A stretch of 27,290 bases of DNA from an uncultured Oscillibacter sp. (GCA_910587875.1 CAJUOD010000023.1:1-27290); one strand, 5' to 3'. Positions 1 through 7,512 are shown, numbered from the stretch's first letter. The notes: generated from the sequence alone by a model not told the origin. Made by a program: numbers and translations.

Positions 1-73
1 TGCCCTCGCGCTGCTCGCAGAACACCCAAACGTCCTTGAAGGCAGCGATATCCGCGCTATTGAAAGTAGACAT
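1..73 (-). CDS. etfA: electron transfer flavoprotein alpha subunit, N-terminal fragment
   Basis: Only the first 24 codons are inside the window; the gene runs off the left edge. The peptide starts MSTFNSADIA and continues with DVWVFCEQREG, which is the typical opening of EtfA. A strong ribosome binding site (AAGGGGGAT) precedes the ATG. EtfA with EtfB carries FAD and passes electrons to or from the acyl-CoA dehydrogenase; in clostridial Bcd-EtfAB complexes this is coupled to ferredoxin reduction by electron bifurcation. It starts 18 bases after the etfB stop, in the same operon. Identity rests on the N-terminus and context. Confidence 0.85.
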   Translation of the reverse strand, partial: MSTFNSADIAAFKDVWVFCEQREG

Positions 74-91
74 ATTCGTTTATCCCCCTTC

Positions 92-892
92 TCAGATGAT
101 GTGCTTGGCGGCCAGGATGCCCGCCAGCTTTTCGCAGGTGGCCTTGTCGTTGCCCTCCAGCATCATGCCCGCGCCCTTCTGAGGCGGGGTGAAGCTCTTG
201 AAGATGTTGGTGGGAGAGCCCTTCAGGCCGATGGTCGTCGCGTCGATCAGGGGATCGTCCTTCAGATCGTCATAGCCGAAGGTGGTCAGGGGTTTGCTGT
301 AGGCCTCGAACACGCCGCCGACGCTCATGTAGCGGGGCTCGTTCAGCTCTTTGATGCAGGTGATCAGGCAGGGAGTCTGGGTCTTGATGGTCATATAGCC
401 GTCTTCCAGCATCCGCTTGACGGTGACCGTGTTCCCTTCCTTGGTGATGTCCGCGGCATAGGTGATCTGGGGCAGGTGCAGCTTCTCCGCCATCTGGGGG
501 CCCACCTGGGCCGTGTCGCCGTCGATGGCCTGACGGCCGCACATCACAATATCGTCGGATTCCACGCCGATGCGGTTCACCGCGGCGGCCAGGATCTGAG
601 AGGTGGCGTAAGTATCGGAGCCGCCGAATTCCCGGGCGGAGACCAGGATGGCCTCGTCCGCGCCCATGGCCAGGGCCTCGCGCAGCATGCCCGCCGCGGG
701 AGGGGGCCCCATGGTGACCACGATGACCTTGCAGCCCGTGGCGTCCTTCATTTTCAGGGCGGCCTCCAGGGCATTCATATCGTCCGGGTTCGTGATGGTC
801 TGCATGGAAGCCCGGTTCAGGGTGCCGTCGGGATTCACCGCGACCTTGCCGGAGGTATCGGGAACCTGCTTGATGGAAACAATGATTTTCAT
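92..892 (-). CDS. etfB: electron transfer flavoprotein beta subunit
   Basis: 266 residues, the usual length of EtfB. It opens MKIIVSIKQVPDT, the standard start of the family, and contains the nucleotide-binding stretch VVTMGPPPA (about residues 58-66) and the GRQAIDGDTAQVGP segment (about 118-131) characteristic of EtfB. It forms the cytoplasmic EtfAB heterodimer that serves butyryl-CoA dehydrogenase in the reduction of crotonyl-CoA. The start has AGGAGG upstream. It lies 18 bases downstream of bcd and just upstream of etfA, so it is third in the hbd-bcd-etfB-etfA operon. Confidence 0.95.
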   Translation of the reverse strand: MKIIVSIKQVPDTSGKVAVNPDGTLNRASMQTITNPDDMNALEAALKMKDATGCKVIVVTMGPPPAAGMLREALAMGADEAILVSAREFGGSDTYATSQILAAAVNRIGVESDDIVMCGRQAIDGDTAQVGPQMAEKLHLPQITYAADITKEGNTVTVKRMLEDGYMTIKTQTPCLITCIKELNEPRYMSVGGVFEAYSKPLTTFGYDDLKDDPLIDATTIGLKGSPTNIFKSFTPPQKGAGMMLEGNDKATCEKLAGILAAKHII

Positions 893-910
893 GACCTTTT
901 ACCTCCTATC

Positions 911-2053
<1,143 letters not shown>

Positions 2054-2079
2054 ACCTTATATACTCCTTTACTCAGGTT

Positions 2080-2916
2080 TTACTTGGAATAGTCGTAGAA
2101 GCCCTTGCCGGTCTTCTTGCCCAGCAGCCCGCCGCGGACCATCTTCTTCAGCAGCAGGGCGGGACGGTACTTGGGATCGCCGCTCTCGTTGAAGAGGGTC
2201 TCCATGATGGCCAGGCACACGTCCAGGCCGATGAAGTCGCCCAGAGCCAGGGGGCCCATGGGATGGTTCGCGCCCAGGCGCATGGCCTTGTCGATGTCCT
2301 CCACGGAGGCAACGCCGGTCTCCACCAGGCCCGCCGCCTCGTTGATCATGGGGATCAGGATCTTGTTGACCACGAAGCCGGGAGCCTCGGCCACTTCCAC
2401 GGGATCCTTGCCGATCTCCTGGGACAGCTTGTAGATGAAGTCAAAGGTCTCCTGGGTGGTGTTGGCGCCCCGGATGATCTCCACCAGCTTCATGCTGGGG
2501 ACGGGGTTGAAGAAGTGCATGCCGATCACCGGGTGGTTCAGGCCGTTGGCCATCTCGGTGATGGACAGAGAGGAGGTGTTGGAGGCGAAGATGGCCTCGG
2601 GCTTGCACATGGCGTCCAGCTCGCTGAGCAGGGTCTTTTTGGTGGCCATGTCTTCCTTGACGCACTCGATGATGAGGTCCGCGTCGGCGCAGGCGGATTT
2701 TTCCTCCACCAGCACGTTCGCCATGATGGCGTCGGCCGCAGCCTGCTCCATCCGGCCCTTGTCCACGCGCTTCTGGAGAGAGGCGGCCAGCTTGTCCTTA
2801 TGCTTCTGGGCGGACGCCACAGAGCTGGCGTACATCAGGGCGGTGTGGCCCTTCGCCGCGAAGACCTGAGCGATGCCGCTGCCCATCGTGCCCGCGCCAA
2901 AAATAGCTACCTTCAT
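2080..2916 (-). CDS. hbd: 3-hydroxybutyryl-CoA dehydrogenase
   Basis: 278 residues, typical length. The N-terminal Rossmann motif GAGTMGSG starts at residue 7. Active-site residues of the family are visible: the NTSS segment with Ser115/116, His134 in GMHFFNP, Glu146 and Asn184 in FVVNKIL. It reduces acetoacetyl-CoA to 3-hydroxybutyryl-CoA in the butyrate pathway. First gene of the operon; AGGAGG precedes the ATG and a promoter with a Rex-like site lies about 100 bases upstream. Thiolase and crotonase, often found in the same cluster, are not here; with a promoter directly upstream they must be encoded elsewhere. Confidence 0.94.
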   Translation of the reverse strand: MKVAIFGAGTMGSGIAQVFAAKGHTALMYASSVASAQKHKDKLAASLQKRVDKGRMEQAAADAIMANVLVEEKSACADADLIIECVKEDMATKKTLLSELDAMCKPEAIFASNTSSLSITEMANGLNHPVIGMHFFNPVPSMKLVEIIRGANTTQETFDFIYKLSQEIGKDPVEVAEAPGFVVNKILIPMINEAAGLVETGVASVEDIDKAMRLGANHPMGPLALGDFIGLDVCLAIMETLFNESGDPKYRPALLLKKMVRGGLLGKKTGKGFYDYSK

Positions 2917-2998
2917 TGATTGTTCCTCCTGTTATTTTGTAAAATTGTGGGTTCTGTCACCATGTTGAAAGCTCTGGGAAGGCAAACAAATTCCGACA

Positions 2999-3016
2999 TT
3001 GCTAATTTGCTCACAA
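2999..3016 (-). promoter_or_regulatory. Rex-like operator at the hbd start site
   Basis: On the minus strand the site reads TTGTGAGCAAATTAGCAA. It matches 11 of the 14 defined positions of the Rex consensus TTGTTAAnnnnTTAACAA, with the 18-base length and spacing intact. It covers the predicted transcription start of the hbd operon (-10 box at 3022-3027), where a bound repressor would block initiation. Rex is the NADH/NAD+ sensor known to repress fermentative operons in Clostridia. No rex gene is in the window. Confidence 0.65.
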
Positions 3017-3021
3017 TCTTT

Positions 3022-3050
3022 ATTATAGGGTCCTTCCGCCGAATTATCAA
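3022..3050 (-). promoter_or_regulatory. promoter of hbd-bcd-etfBA
   Basis: TTGATA (3045-3050) and TATAAT (3022-3027) on the minus strand, spaced by 17 bases. Predicted start is near 3015, giving a leader of about 100 bases. Confidence 0.8.
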
Positions 3051-3220
3051 GTACAATTTCACTGCCGCCCCCCTCTTTTTTTCTTTTTTACGATTCTTAC
3101 AAAATACTCGTTAAATTTTATACAATTTTTTAGCCCTTCCTTTTCTGCCTCTCCCGCCTCCGGCCGGAGGGGTCCCCTTCCCCGCCGAAAAACAGCCCCG
3201 GCCTTCGGCTATTCTGCCGA

Positions 3221-3312
3221 TTTTTTAGATTGCCTAAAAATTTTTTAGATTCCCCCTTGCTTTTTCCGGTTTCTGTGCTATCATGGGAGCATCACCTGAA
3301 ATTTTTTTAGTT
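3221..3312 (+). repeat. repeated TTTTTTAG(A)TT elements around the dpaL promoter
   Basis: TTTTTTAGATT occurs at 3221-3231 and 3241-3251, exactly 20 bases (two helical turns) apart, just upstream of the -35 box. A close copy, TTTTTTAGTTCC, lies at 3303 in the leader. The first copy also forms an imperfect inverted repeat with CTAAAAAT at 3234. The spacing suggests a regulator binding site, but no regulator is identified. Confidence 0.45.
3257..3284 (+). promoter_or_regulatory. promoter of dpaL
   Basis: TTGCTT (3257-3262), 16-base spacer, TATCAT (3279-3284), with TGC directly before the -10 hexamer (extended -10). Start expected near 3291, about 50 bases before the ATG. Confidence 0.6.
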
Positions 3313-3340
3313 CCATCAAAAATATATTTGGAGGCGCGTC

Positions 3341-4555
3341 ATGAAAGAAGCCATCAAGTGGACCCTGAACCGCATGCCCAAGAGCGAGGACAAGCAGCTG
3401 CCCATCATGTCCCTGTCCAACGTGGCGAAAGCCCGCTTTTTCCACAGCAGCTTCCCCCAGTACTCCATCACCCCCCTGGCCGAGCTGGACGGCATGGCCA
3501 AGTACCTGGGGCTGGCGGGCCTGTACGTGAAGAACGAGGCCCACCGCTTCGGTCTCAACGCCTTCAAGGTGCTGGGGGGCTCCTTCGCCATGGGCCGGTA
3601 CATCGCCAAGGAGATGGGCCGGGACGTGTCCGAGATGACCTACGACTACCTGACCAGCGAAGCTTTCCGCCGGGAGTTCGGACAGGCCACCTTCTTCACC
3701 GCCACCGACGGCAACCACGGCCGGGGCGTGGCCTGGGCGGCCAACAAGCTGGGCCAGAAGGCGGTGGTCCACATGCCCAAGGGCAGCAGCCAGCCCCGCT
3801 TTGACAACATCGCAAAAGAGGGGGCCCAGGTGACCATCGAGGAAGTCAACTACGACGACTGCGTCCGCATGGCCGCCGCCGAGGCCGCCCAAACGGAACA
3901 CGGCGTCATCGTCCAGGACACCGCCTGGGACGGCTACGAGGAGATCCCCTCCTGGATCATGCAGGGCTACGGCACCATGGCCGGCGAGGCCGGGGAGCAG
4001 CTGCGCCAGATCGGCGTGAACCGCCCTACCCATGTGTTTGTCCAGGCGGGCGTTGGCAGCCTGGCGGGAGCCGTGGTGGGCTACTTCACCAACCTGTTCC
4101 CCAACGATCCTCCCAAGTTCATCGTCATGGAGGCCCAGGCGGCGGACTGCCTCTACCAGGGCGCCGTGGCCGGGGACGGAAAGCCCCGGGTGGTGGACGG
4201 CGATTTGAAGACCATCATGGCGGGCCTGGCCTGCGGCGAGCCCAACACCATCTCCTGGGACATCCTCCGGAACCACGTCACCGCCTTCGTCTCCTGCCCC
4301 GACTGGGTCAGCGCCCGGGGCATGCGGATGCTGGGCGTGCCCGTGAAGGGGGACCCGGTGGTCATCTCCGGCGAGAGCGGAGCCGTGGGCATGGGCCTGA
4401 TTGCCGCCCTCATGGAGACCGACGAGTACAAGGACCTGCGGGAGGCCATCGGCCTGGACCGCTACAGCCAGGTGCTGATGTTCTCCACCGAGGGCAACAC
4501 CGACCCCCTGAAATTCCGCAAGGTACTCTGGGACGGCGAGTACGCCACGGTCTGA
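3341..4555 (+). CDS. dpaL: 2,3-diaminopropionate ammonia-lyase
   Basis: 404 residues, matching the roughly 400-residue PLP enzyme that converts 2,3-diaminopropionate to pyruvate and two ammonia. The PLP lysine is Lys77 in FGLNAFKVLGGSFA, the same position as in the E. coli enzyme. TATDGNHGRGVAWA (about 120-133) carries the family's conserved Asp/Asn-rich loop, and the glycine-rich GVGSLAGAVVG segment binds the cofactor phosphate. GGAGG at 3330-3334 supports the ATG. It is monocistronic, between its own promoter and a strong terminator, so it is probably a stand-alone amino acid catabolic gene. Related fold-type II enzymes (threonine dehydratase) lack the NAFKVLGG and TDGNHGRG combination. Confidence 0.9.
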   Translation: MKEAIKWTLNRMPKSEDKQLPIMSLSNVAKARFFHSSFPQYSITPLAELDGMAKYLGLAGLYVKNEAHRFGLNAFKVLGGSFAMGRYIAKEMGRDVSEMTYDYLTSEAFRREFGQATFFTATDGNHGRGVAWAANKLGQKAVVHMPKGSSQPRFDNIAKEGAQVTIEEVNYDDCVRMAAAEAAQTEHGVIVQDTAWDGYEEIPSWIMQGYGTMAGEAGEQLRQIGVNRPTHVFVQAGVGSLAGAVVGYFTNLFPNDPPKFIVMEAQAADCLYQGAVAGDGKPRVVDGDLKTIMAGLACGEPNTISWDILRNHVTAFVSCPDWVSARGMRMLGVPVKGDPVVISGESGAVGMGLIAALMETDEYKDLREAIGLDRYSQVLMFSTEGNTDPLKFRKVLWDGEYATV

Positions 4556-4578
4556 GCCAGTCTATATTTAAATGTATC

Positions 4579-4613
4579 GGGAGCCGGGCCGCTGGGCCCG
4601 GCTCCCCTTTTTT
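4579..4613 (+). terminator. Rho-independent terminator after dpaL
   Basis: A perfect 12-bp stem (4579-4590 with 4595-4606), loop GCTG, followed by C and six T at 4608-4613. Confidence 0.95.
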
Positions 4614-4638
4614 CCGCCTCCGGGGCCGTGGAATCCTG

Positions 4639-4667
4639 TTGCCTTCCGGCCAAAAATATGATATAAC
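4639..4667 (+). promoter_or_regulatory. promoter of the guaA-like gene
   Basis: TTGCCT (4639-4644), 17-base spacer, TATAAC (4662-4667), with TGA directly before the -10 hexamer. Start near 4674, about 40 bases before the ATG. Confidence 0.65.
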
Positions 4668-4712
4668 AGCAGTTGGAAGAAACGGCAACATTTTTACAAT
4701 GGAGGACAGTTT

Positions 4713-5693
4713 ATGGATACCAACATCCGTCCCGCGGACATGAAGCGCATCAACACCCCGGAGCTGGCGGAGGCGTTCATCGCCGAACAGGTGGCCCAGG
4801 TCCGGGCCCAGGTGGGAGACAAGAAGGTGCTGCTGGCCCTCTCCGGCGGCGTGGATTCCTCGGTGGTGGCGGCTCTGCTGATCAAGGCCATCGGCAAACA
4901 GCTGGTCTGCGTCCACGTGAACCACGGCCTCATGCGCAAGGGCGAAAGTGAGCAGGTCATTGAGGTCTTCAAAAACCAGCTGGACGCCAACCTCATCTAT
5001 GTGGACGCCACGGACCGCTTCCTGGACCTGCTGGCAGGGGTGGACGAGCCGGAGCGGAAGCGGAAGATCATCGGCGGCGAGTTCATCAAGGTCTTCGACG
5101 AGGAGGCCCGGAAGCTGGAGGGCATCTCCTTCCTGGCCCAGGGGACCATCTACCCCGACATCCTGGAGAGCGACGGCGTGAAGGCTCACCACAATGTGGG
5201 CGGACTGCCGGAGGACATGGACTTCGAGCTGGTGGAGCCGGTGAAGCTCCTCTTTAAGGACGAGGTCCGGGTCGTGGGCCGGGCCCTGGGCCTGCCCGTC
5301 TCCATGGTGGAGCGCCAGCCCTTCCCGGGGCCGGGCCTGGGCGTTCGGTGCCTGGGAGCCATCACCCGGGACCGCCTGGCGGCCCTGCGGGAGTCCGACG
5401 CCATCCTCCGGGAGGAGTTCGGCAAGGCGGGCCTGGCGGAGCAGGTCTGGCAGTTCTTCACCGTGGTGCCGGACTTCCGGTCCACCGGCGTGCGGGACGG
5501 CAAGCGGGCCTTTGATTGGCCGGTGATCATCCGGGCCGTCAACACCGTGGACGCCATGACGGCCACCGTGCCGGAGATTCCCTGGGCGGTGCTCCAAACG
5601 ATTACGGGCCGGATTCTGGCGGAGGTGCCGGGCGTGTGCCGGGTGCTGTACGATTTGACGCCGAAGCCGGTGGGGACCATTGAGTGGGAATGA
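4713..5693 (+). CDS. guaA: GMP synthase, ATP-pyrophosphatase and dimerisation part only
   Basis: 326 residues. The PP-loop LSGGVDSSVVAAL lies at residues 43-55, followed by GTIYPD, the SHHNVGGLPE-like HHNVGGLPEDM, the RQPFPGPGLG segment, and the C-terminal YDLTPKPVGTIEWE ending that is diagnostic for GuaA. Most bacterial GuaA proteins are about 515 residues with an N-terminal class I glutamine amidotransferase of about 190 residues; that half is absent, and the promoter, GGAGGA site and ATG show that the gene is complete as it stands. It should convert XMP to GMP using free ammonia or a separate amidotransferase subunit, as in the two-subunit archaeal enzyme. It lies 12 bases before trmB and is probably cotranscribed with it. 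A second, full-length guaA elsewhere is possible. Confidence 0.85.
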   Translation: MDTNIRPADMKRINTPELAEAFIAEQVAQVRAQVGDKKVLLALSGGVDSSVVAALLIKAIGKQLVCVHVNHGLMRKGESEQVIEVFKNQLDANLIYVDATDRFLDLLAGVDEPERKRKIIGGEFIKVFDEEARKLEGISFLAQGTIYPDILESDGVKAHHNVGGLPEDMDFELVEPVKLLFKDEVRVVGRALGLPVSMVERQPFPGPGLGVRCLGAITRDRLAALRESDAILREEFGKAGLAEQVWQFFTVVPDFRSTGVRDGKRAFDWPVIIRAVNTVDAMTATVPEIPWAVLQTITGRILAEVPGVCRVLYDLTPKPVGTIEWE

Positions 5694-5705
5694 GGACGCC
5701 GCCCT

Positions 5706-6725
5706 ATGCGAATGCGGAAAAAGAAAAACCTGATTCCCCGGATGGAGCGCTGCGCGGACCGGCTCATCCGGGACCCCTATGACCGCCCCGGCCATTGGCG
5801 GGAGCTGATGCCCCAGGCCCGGGAGGTCCACCTGGAGCTGGGCTGCGGCAAGGGCCGCTTTACCGCCGGGACCGCCGCCGCCGACCCGGACGTGCTGTTC
5901 CTGGCGGTGGAGATGGTGCCTGATGCCATGGTGGTGGCTATGGAGCGCTGCGTGAGCGCGGGACTGGAAAACGTCTGGTTTATCAGCGCCAACGCGGACC
6001 AGCTCCCCTACTTCTTCGCCCCCGGCGAGGTGGACCGCATCTATATCAACTTCTGCGACCCCTGGCCCAGCGGCCGCCACGCCAAGCGGCGGCTGACCCA
6101 CGGGAACTTTCTGAAGCTCTACCGGCAGGTCCTGAAAATGGGCGGGCAGATCCACTTCAAGACGGACAACCAGCCCCTCTTCGAGTTCTCCGTGGAGGAA
6201 CTGCCTCTGTTCGGCTTCGAGCTGTCCGAGGTCACCCGGAATCTCCACGAGAACGGCCCCGTGGGGGTTATGACGGACTACGAGGCCAAGTTCCACGGCC
6301 TGGGCCAGCCTATCAACCGCTGCGTGGGGACCATGGTCCCCTGGGAGGAGCCCTTCCCCACCACCTTCCGGGCGGTGAAAAACCAGTGGCTGGACGCCTT
6401 CGCCGGGAATGTCTCGGAGGCGGACCTGGGAAAATACGCGCTGGCGGAGGGGAATTACCTCTGGCACATTTTCTCCTGGAAGCTGGTCCCCTGCCTGGAG
6501 GGCGATGACGCCCGGAAAGCCCTGGCGGCCCTGCCCGCGGGGAAGGTCTACCTTTTCTATGAGGGAAAGTGGAACGACCTGCCCTATGTGAAGCCGGTGG
6601 AGCTGCCCTTGGCGGAGGACTTGGATCTCCGCGACGTCTACCTGGTGGACAAGGACTTCACCTGGACCTATGTCCACACCCACGAGGCGGCCTGCGGCCC
6701 CTATTTCTGCCGGGCAAAAAAATAA
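5706..6725 (+). CDS. trmB: tRNA (guanine-N7)-methyltransferase fused to a DUF4275-like domain
   Basis: Residues 1-212 are a complete TrmB: SAM motif ELGCGKGRF (44-52), the acidic AVEMVPDA strand, the signature FCDPWPSGRHAKRR (116-129), FKTDNQPLFEF (151-161) and the closing TDYEAKFHGLG (190-200). It methylates G46 of tRNA to m7G. Known TrmB proteins are about 210-240 residues; this one has about 120 more. The extension (about 221-339) contains YLWHIFSW, CLEGDDA, VYLFYEG, DVYLVDKDFTWTYVHTHE and GPYF, which I recognise as resembling DUF4275, a domain of unknown function found as separate small proteins in Firmicutes. The reading frame is continuous, with no sign of frameshift. No clear terminator follows. 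Confidence 0.88.
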   Translation: MRMRKKKNLIPRMERCADRLIRDPYDRPGHWRELMPQAREVHLELGCGKGRFTAGTAAADPDVLFLAVEMVPDAMVVAMERCVSAGLENVWFISANADQLPYFFAPGEVDRIYINFCDPWPSGRHAKRRLTHGNFLKLYRQVLKMGGQIHFKTDNQPLFEFSVEELPLFGFELSEVTRNLHENGPVGVMTDYEAKFHGLGQPINRCVGTMVPWEEPFPTTFRAVKNQWLDAFAGNVSEADLGKYALAEGNYLWHIFSWKLVPCLEGDDARKALAALPAGKVYLFYEGKWNDLPYVKPVELPLAEDLDLRDVYLVDKDFTWTYVHTHEAACGPYFCRAKK

Positions 6726-6744
6726 AGCCGCCCGGTGGGCGCGC

Positions 6745-6772
6745 TTGACAAACCGGCAGACTGTGTTATAAT
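6745..6772 (+). promoter_or_regulatory. promoter of the putative antitoxin RNA
   Basis: TTGACA (6745-6750), 16-base spacer, TATAAT (6767-6772), with TGT before the -10 hexamer: both hexamers are full consensus. No plus-strand gene follows, so it must drive a non-coding or very short transcript starting near 6779. Confidence 0.8.
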
Positions 6773-6778
6773 GAGCAT

Positions 6779-6868
6779 AGAAGAGCGCCGTTACAAGACG
6801 GTCAGCTCCGAAAGACAATCAACTTACGTTGACCGCTTGGGTGCTAGCCGAGCGGTCAACACGCTTTT
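6779..6868 (+). ncRNA. putative antisense antitoxin RNA
   Basis: A predicted RNA of about 90 bases between the consensus promoter and a hairpin terminator. It would form one bulged stem-loop at 6783-6808 (GAGC/GCTC and CCGT/ACGG) and a second, strong stem at 6828-6860. Its 3' end is complementary to the stop codon region and 3' untranslated part of the facing small peptide mRNA. Convergent overlap at the 3' end of a toxin mRNA is the arrangement of RNAI/RNAII (Fst) and TxpA/RatA type I systems. Existence of the RNA is inferred from promoter and terminator only. Confidence 0.6.
6828..6868 (+). terminator. hairpin terminator of the antisense RNA, overlapping the toxin stop codon
   Basis: A 13-bp stem with one G-U pair (6828-6840 with 6848-6860), 7-base loop, followed by ACGCTTTT. 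The T-tract is short, so efficiency is uncertain. The same stem lies across the end of the minus-strand peptide gene and may act on both transcripts. Confidence 0.6.
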
Positions 6869-6942
6869 GTGGTAAGTAAACACATCGCCAGAACCGCGAA
6901 TACCAGGAATCGCAGCACGGCAAACACATGCCTTTTCCACAT
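6856..6942 (-). CDS. small hydrophobic peptide, putative type I toxin
   Basis: 28 codons. The peptide begins MWKRH, has a continuous hydrophobic stretch of about 18 residues (VFAVLRFLVFAVLAMCLL, residues 6-23) with one internal Arg, and ends TTKAC: a single membrane helix with a basic N-terminus. A very strong ribosome binding site (GGGGGGAGG, 6951-6959) lies 8 bases before the ATG, and a full-consensus promoter lies about 93 bases upstream. It is isolated: trmB beyond it is on the other strand. A short RNA is predicted to run against its 3' end. Size, shape and expression signals fit type I toxins such as Fst or TxpA, but I recognise no named family in the sequence. Confidence 0.7.
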   Translation of the reverse strand: MWKRHVFAVLRFLVFAVLAMCLLTTKAC

Positions 6943-6950
6943 CCGCTTCA

Positions 6951-6979
6951 CCTCCCCCCTTTGGGAATTTTGCCGGGGG
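6951..6979 (-). promoter_or_regulatory. ribosome binding site hairpin of the putative toxin mRNA
   Basis: In the mRNA, CCCCC (6975-6979) can pair with the GGGGG of the Shine-Dalgarno (6955-6959), leaving a 15-base loop. This would partly hide the ribosome binding site, a common feature of type I toxin mRNAs. Inferred from pairing only. Confidence 0.45.
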
Positions 6980-7041
6980 TACTGTGAGCCAACCGCCTTT
7001 ATGTAACAGCGTTTCTTCTATACCCTTTTCAGGGCGGATGT

Positions 7042-7070
7042 ATTATACCACGGGTGGCAATCTCTGTCAA
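7042..7070 (-). promoter_or_regulatory. promoter of the putative toxin mRNA
   Basis: TTGACA (7065-7070) and TATAAT (7042-7047) on the minus strand with a 17-base spacer: a perfect consensus promoter. It lies downstream of the rplT terminator, so it is independent of the ribosomal protein operon. Start near 7035. Confidence 0.88.
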
Positions 7071-7083
7071 ATTTCATCCATAC

Positions 7084-7119
7084 AAAAAAAGACTTCGGAA
7101 TCCCTTCCGAAGTCCTTTT
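7084..7119 (-). terminator. terminator of infC-rpmI-rplT, bidirectional
   Basis: A perfect 10-bp stem (7091-7100 with 7105-7114), loop of four, followed on the minus strand by seven T (7084-7090). On the plus strand it is followed by five T, so it can also stop transcription entering from the toxin-antitoxin region. Confidence 0.93.
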
Positions 7120-7141
7120 TATCGTCTCTTAAAAAACCCGG

Positions 7142-7492
7142 TTACGCTTTCTTGGCCAGCTCGGTGAGCTGGGTGAAGGCGGCGGCGTCGCTGACGGCCA
7201 GCTCGGCCAGCATCTTCCGGTTGATCTCCACTCCGGCGGTCTTCAGGCCGTGCATGAAGGTGGAGTAGTTCATCCCGTTCTGCTTGCAGGCGGCGGAGAT
7301 GCGGGTGATCCACAGGGAGCGGAAGTCGCGCTTCTTCAGCTTGCGGCCGGTGTAGGCGTAGCTCAGGGACTTCATAACGGCCTGATTGGCCACCCGGAAG
7401 TGCTTGGACTTGGAGCCCCAGTAGCCCTTCGCCAGCTTCATGATCTTATTTCTTCTCTTGCGCGTCATCATCGCGCCTTTGACTCTAGCCAT
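7142..7492 (-). CDS. rplT: 50S ribosomal protein L20
   Basis: 116 residues, usual length for L20. The sequence opens MARVKGAMMTRKRRNKIMKLAKGY-like, the conserved basic N-terminus that threads into 23S rRNA, and has the C-terminal globular part with NGMNYSTFMHGL. It is essential for early 50S assembly and in several Firmicutes also represses its own operon by acting on the infC leader. Last gene of infC-rpmI-rplT; AAAGGAGG precedes the ATG. Confidence 0.97.
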   Translation of the reverse strand: MARVKGAMMTRKRRNKIMKLAKGYWGSKSKHFRVANQAVMKSLSYAYTGRKLKKRDFRSLWITRISAACKQNGMNYSTFMHGLKTAGVEINRKMLAELAVSDAAAFTQLTELAKKA

Positions 7493-7512
7493 AGTTCAAA
7501 AGCCTCCTTTTC

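Larger units (their letters stand above)
2917..3340. other. intergenic region between divergent hbd and dpaL
   Basis: 424 bases without a convincing gene. It holds the hbd promoter and Rex-like site on the minus strand, the dpaL promoter on the plus strand, a 14-base perfect GC palindrome near 3160-3175, and three copies of a T-rich TTTTTTAG element around the dpaL promoter. It is markedly more AT-rich than the flanking genes. A 64-codon plus-strand reading frame at 2920-3114 has no ribosome binding site and is not called. Confidence 0.7.

Noticed and set aside
3205..3226. Stem TCGGC/GCCGA followed by six T upstream of dpaL, looking like a terminator
   Set aside because: No plus-strand gene precedes it and it lies upstream of the dpaL promoter. 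Five pairs are weak, and the T run belongs to the repeat described there.
4637..4690. TGTTGCC and its exact complement GGCAACA flanking the guaA-like promoter
   Set aside because: Seven-base arms 40 bases apart are expected by chance fairly often, and the first arm is outside the transcript. Too weak to call an operator.
6727..6745. Possible terminator after trmB (CGCCC/GGGCG)
   Set aside because: Five-pair stem with a three-base loop and no T-tract. trmB may read into the antisense RNA region instead.
7034..7040. CATCCGC in the toxin leader complementary to the GCGGATG at its start codon, suggesting a long-range lock
   Set aside because: With the -10 box at 7042-7047 the transcript should start near 7035, so most of this sequence would not be in the RNA.
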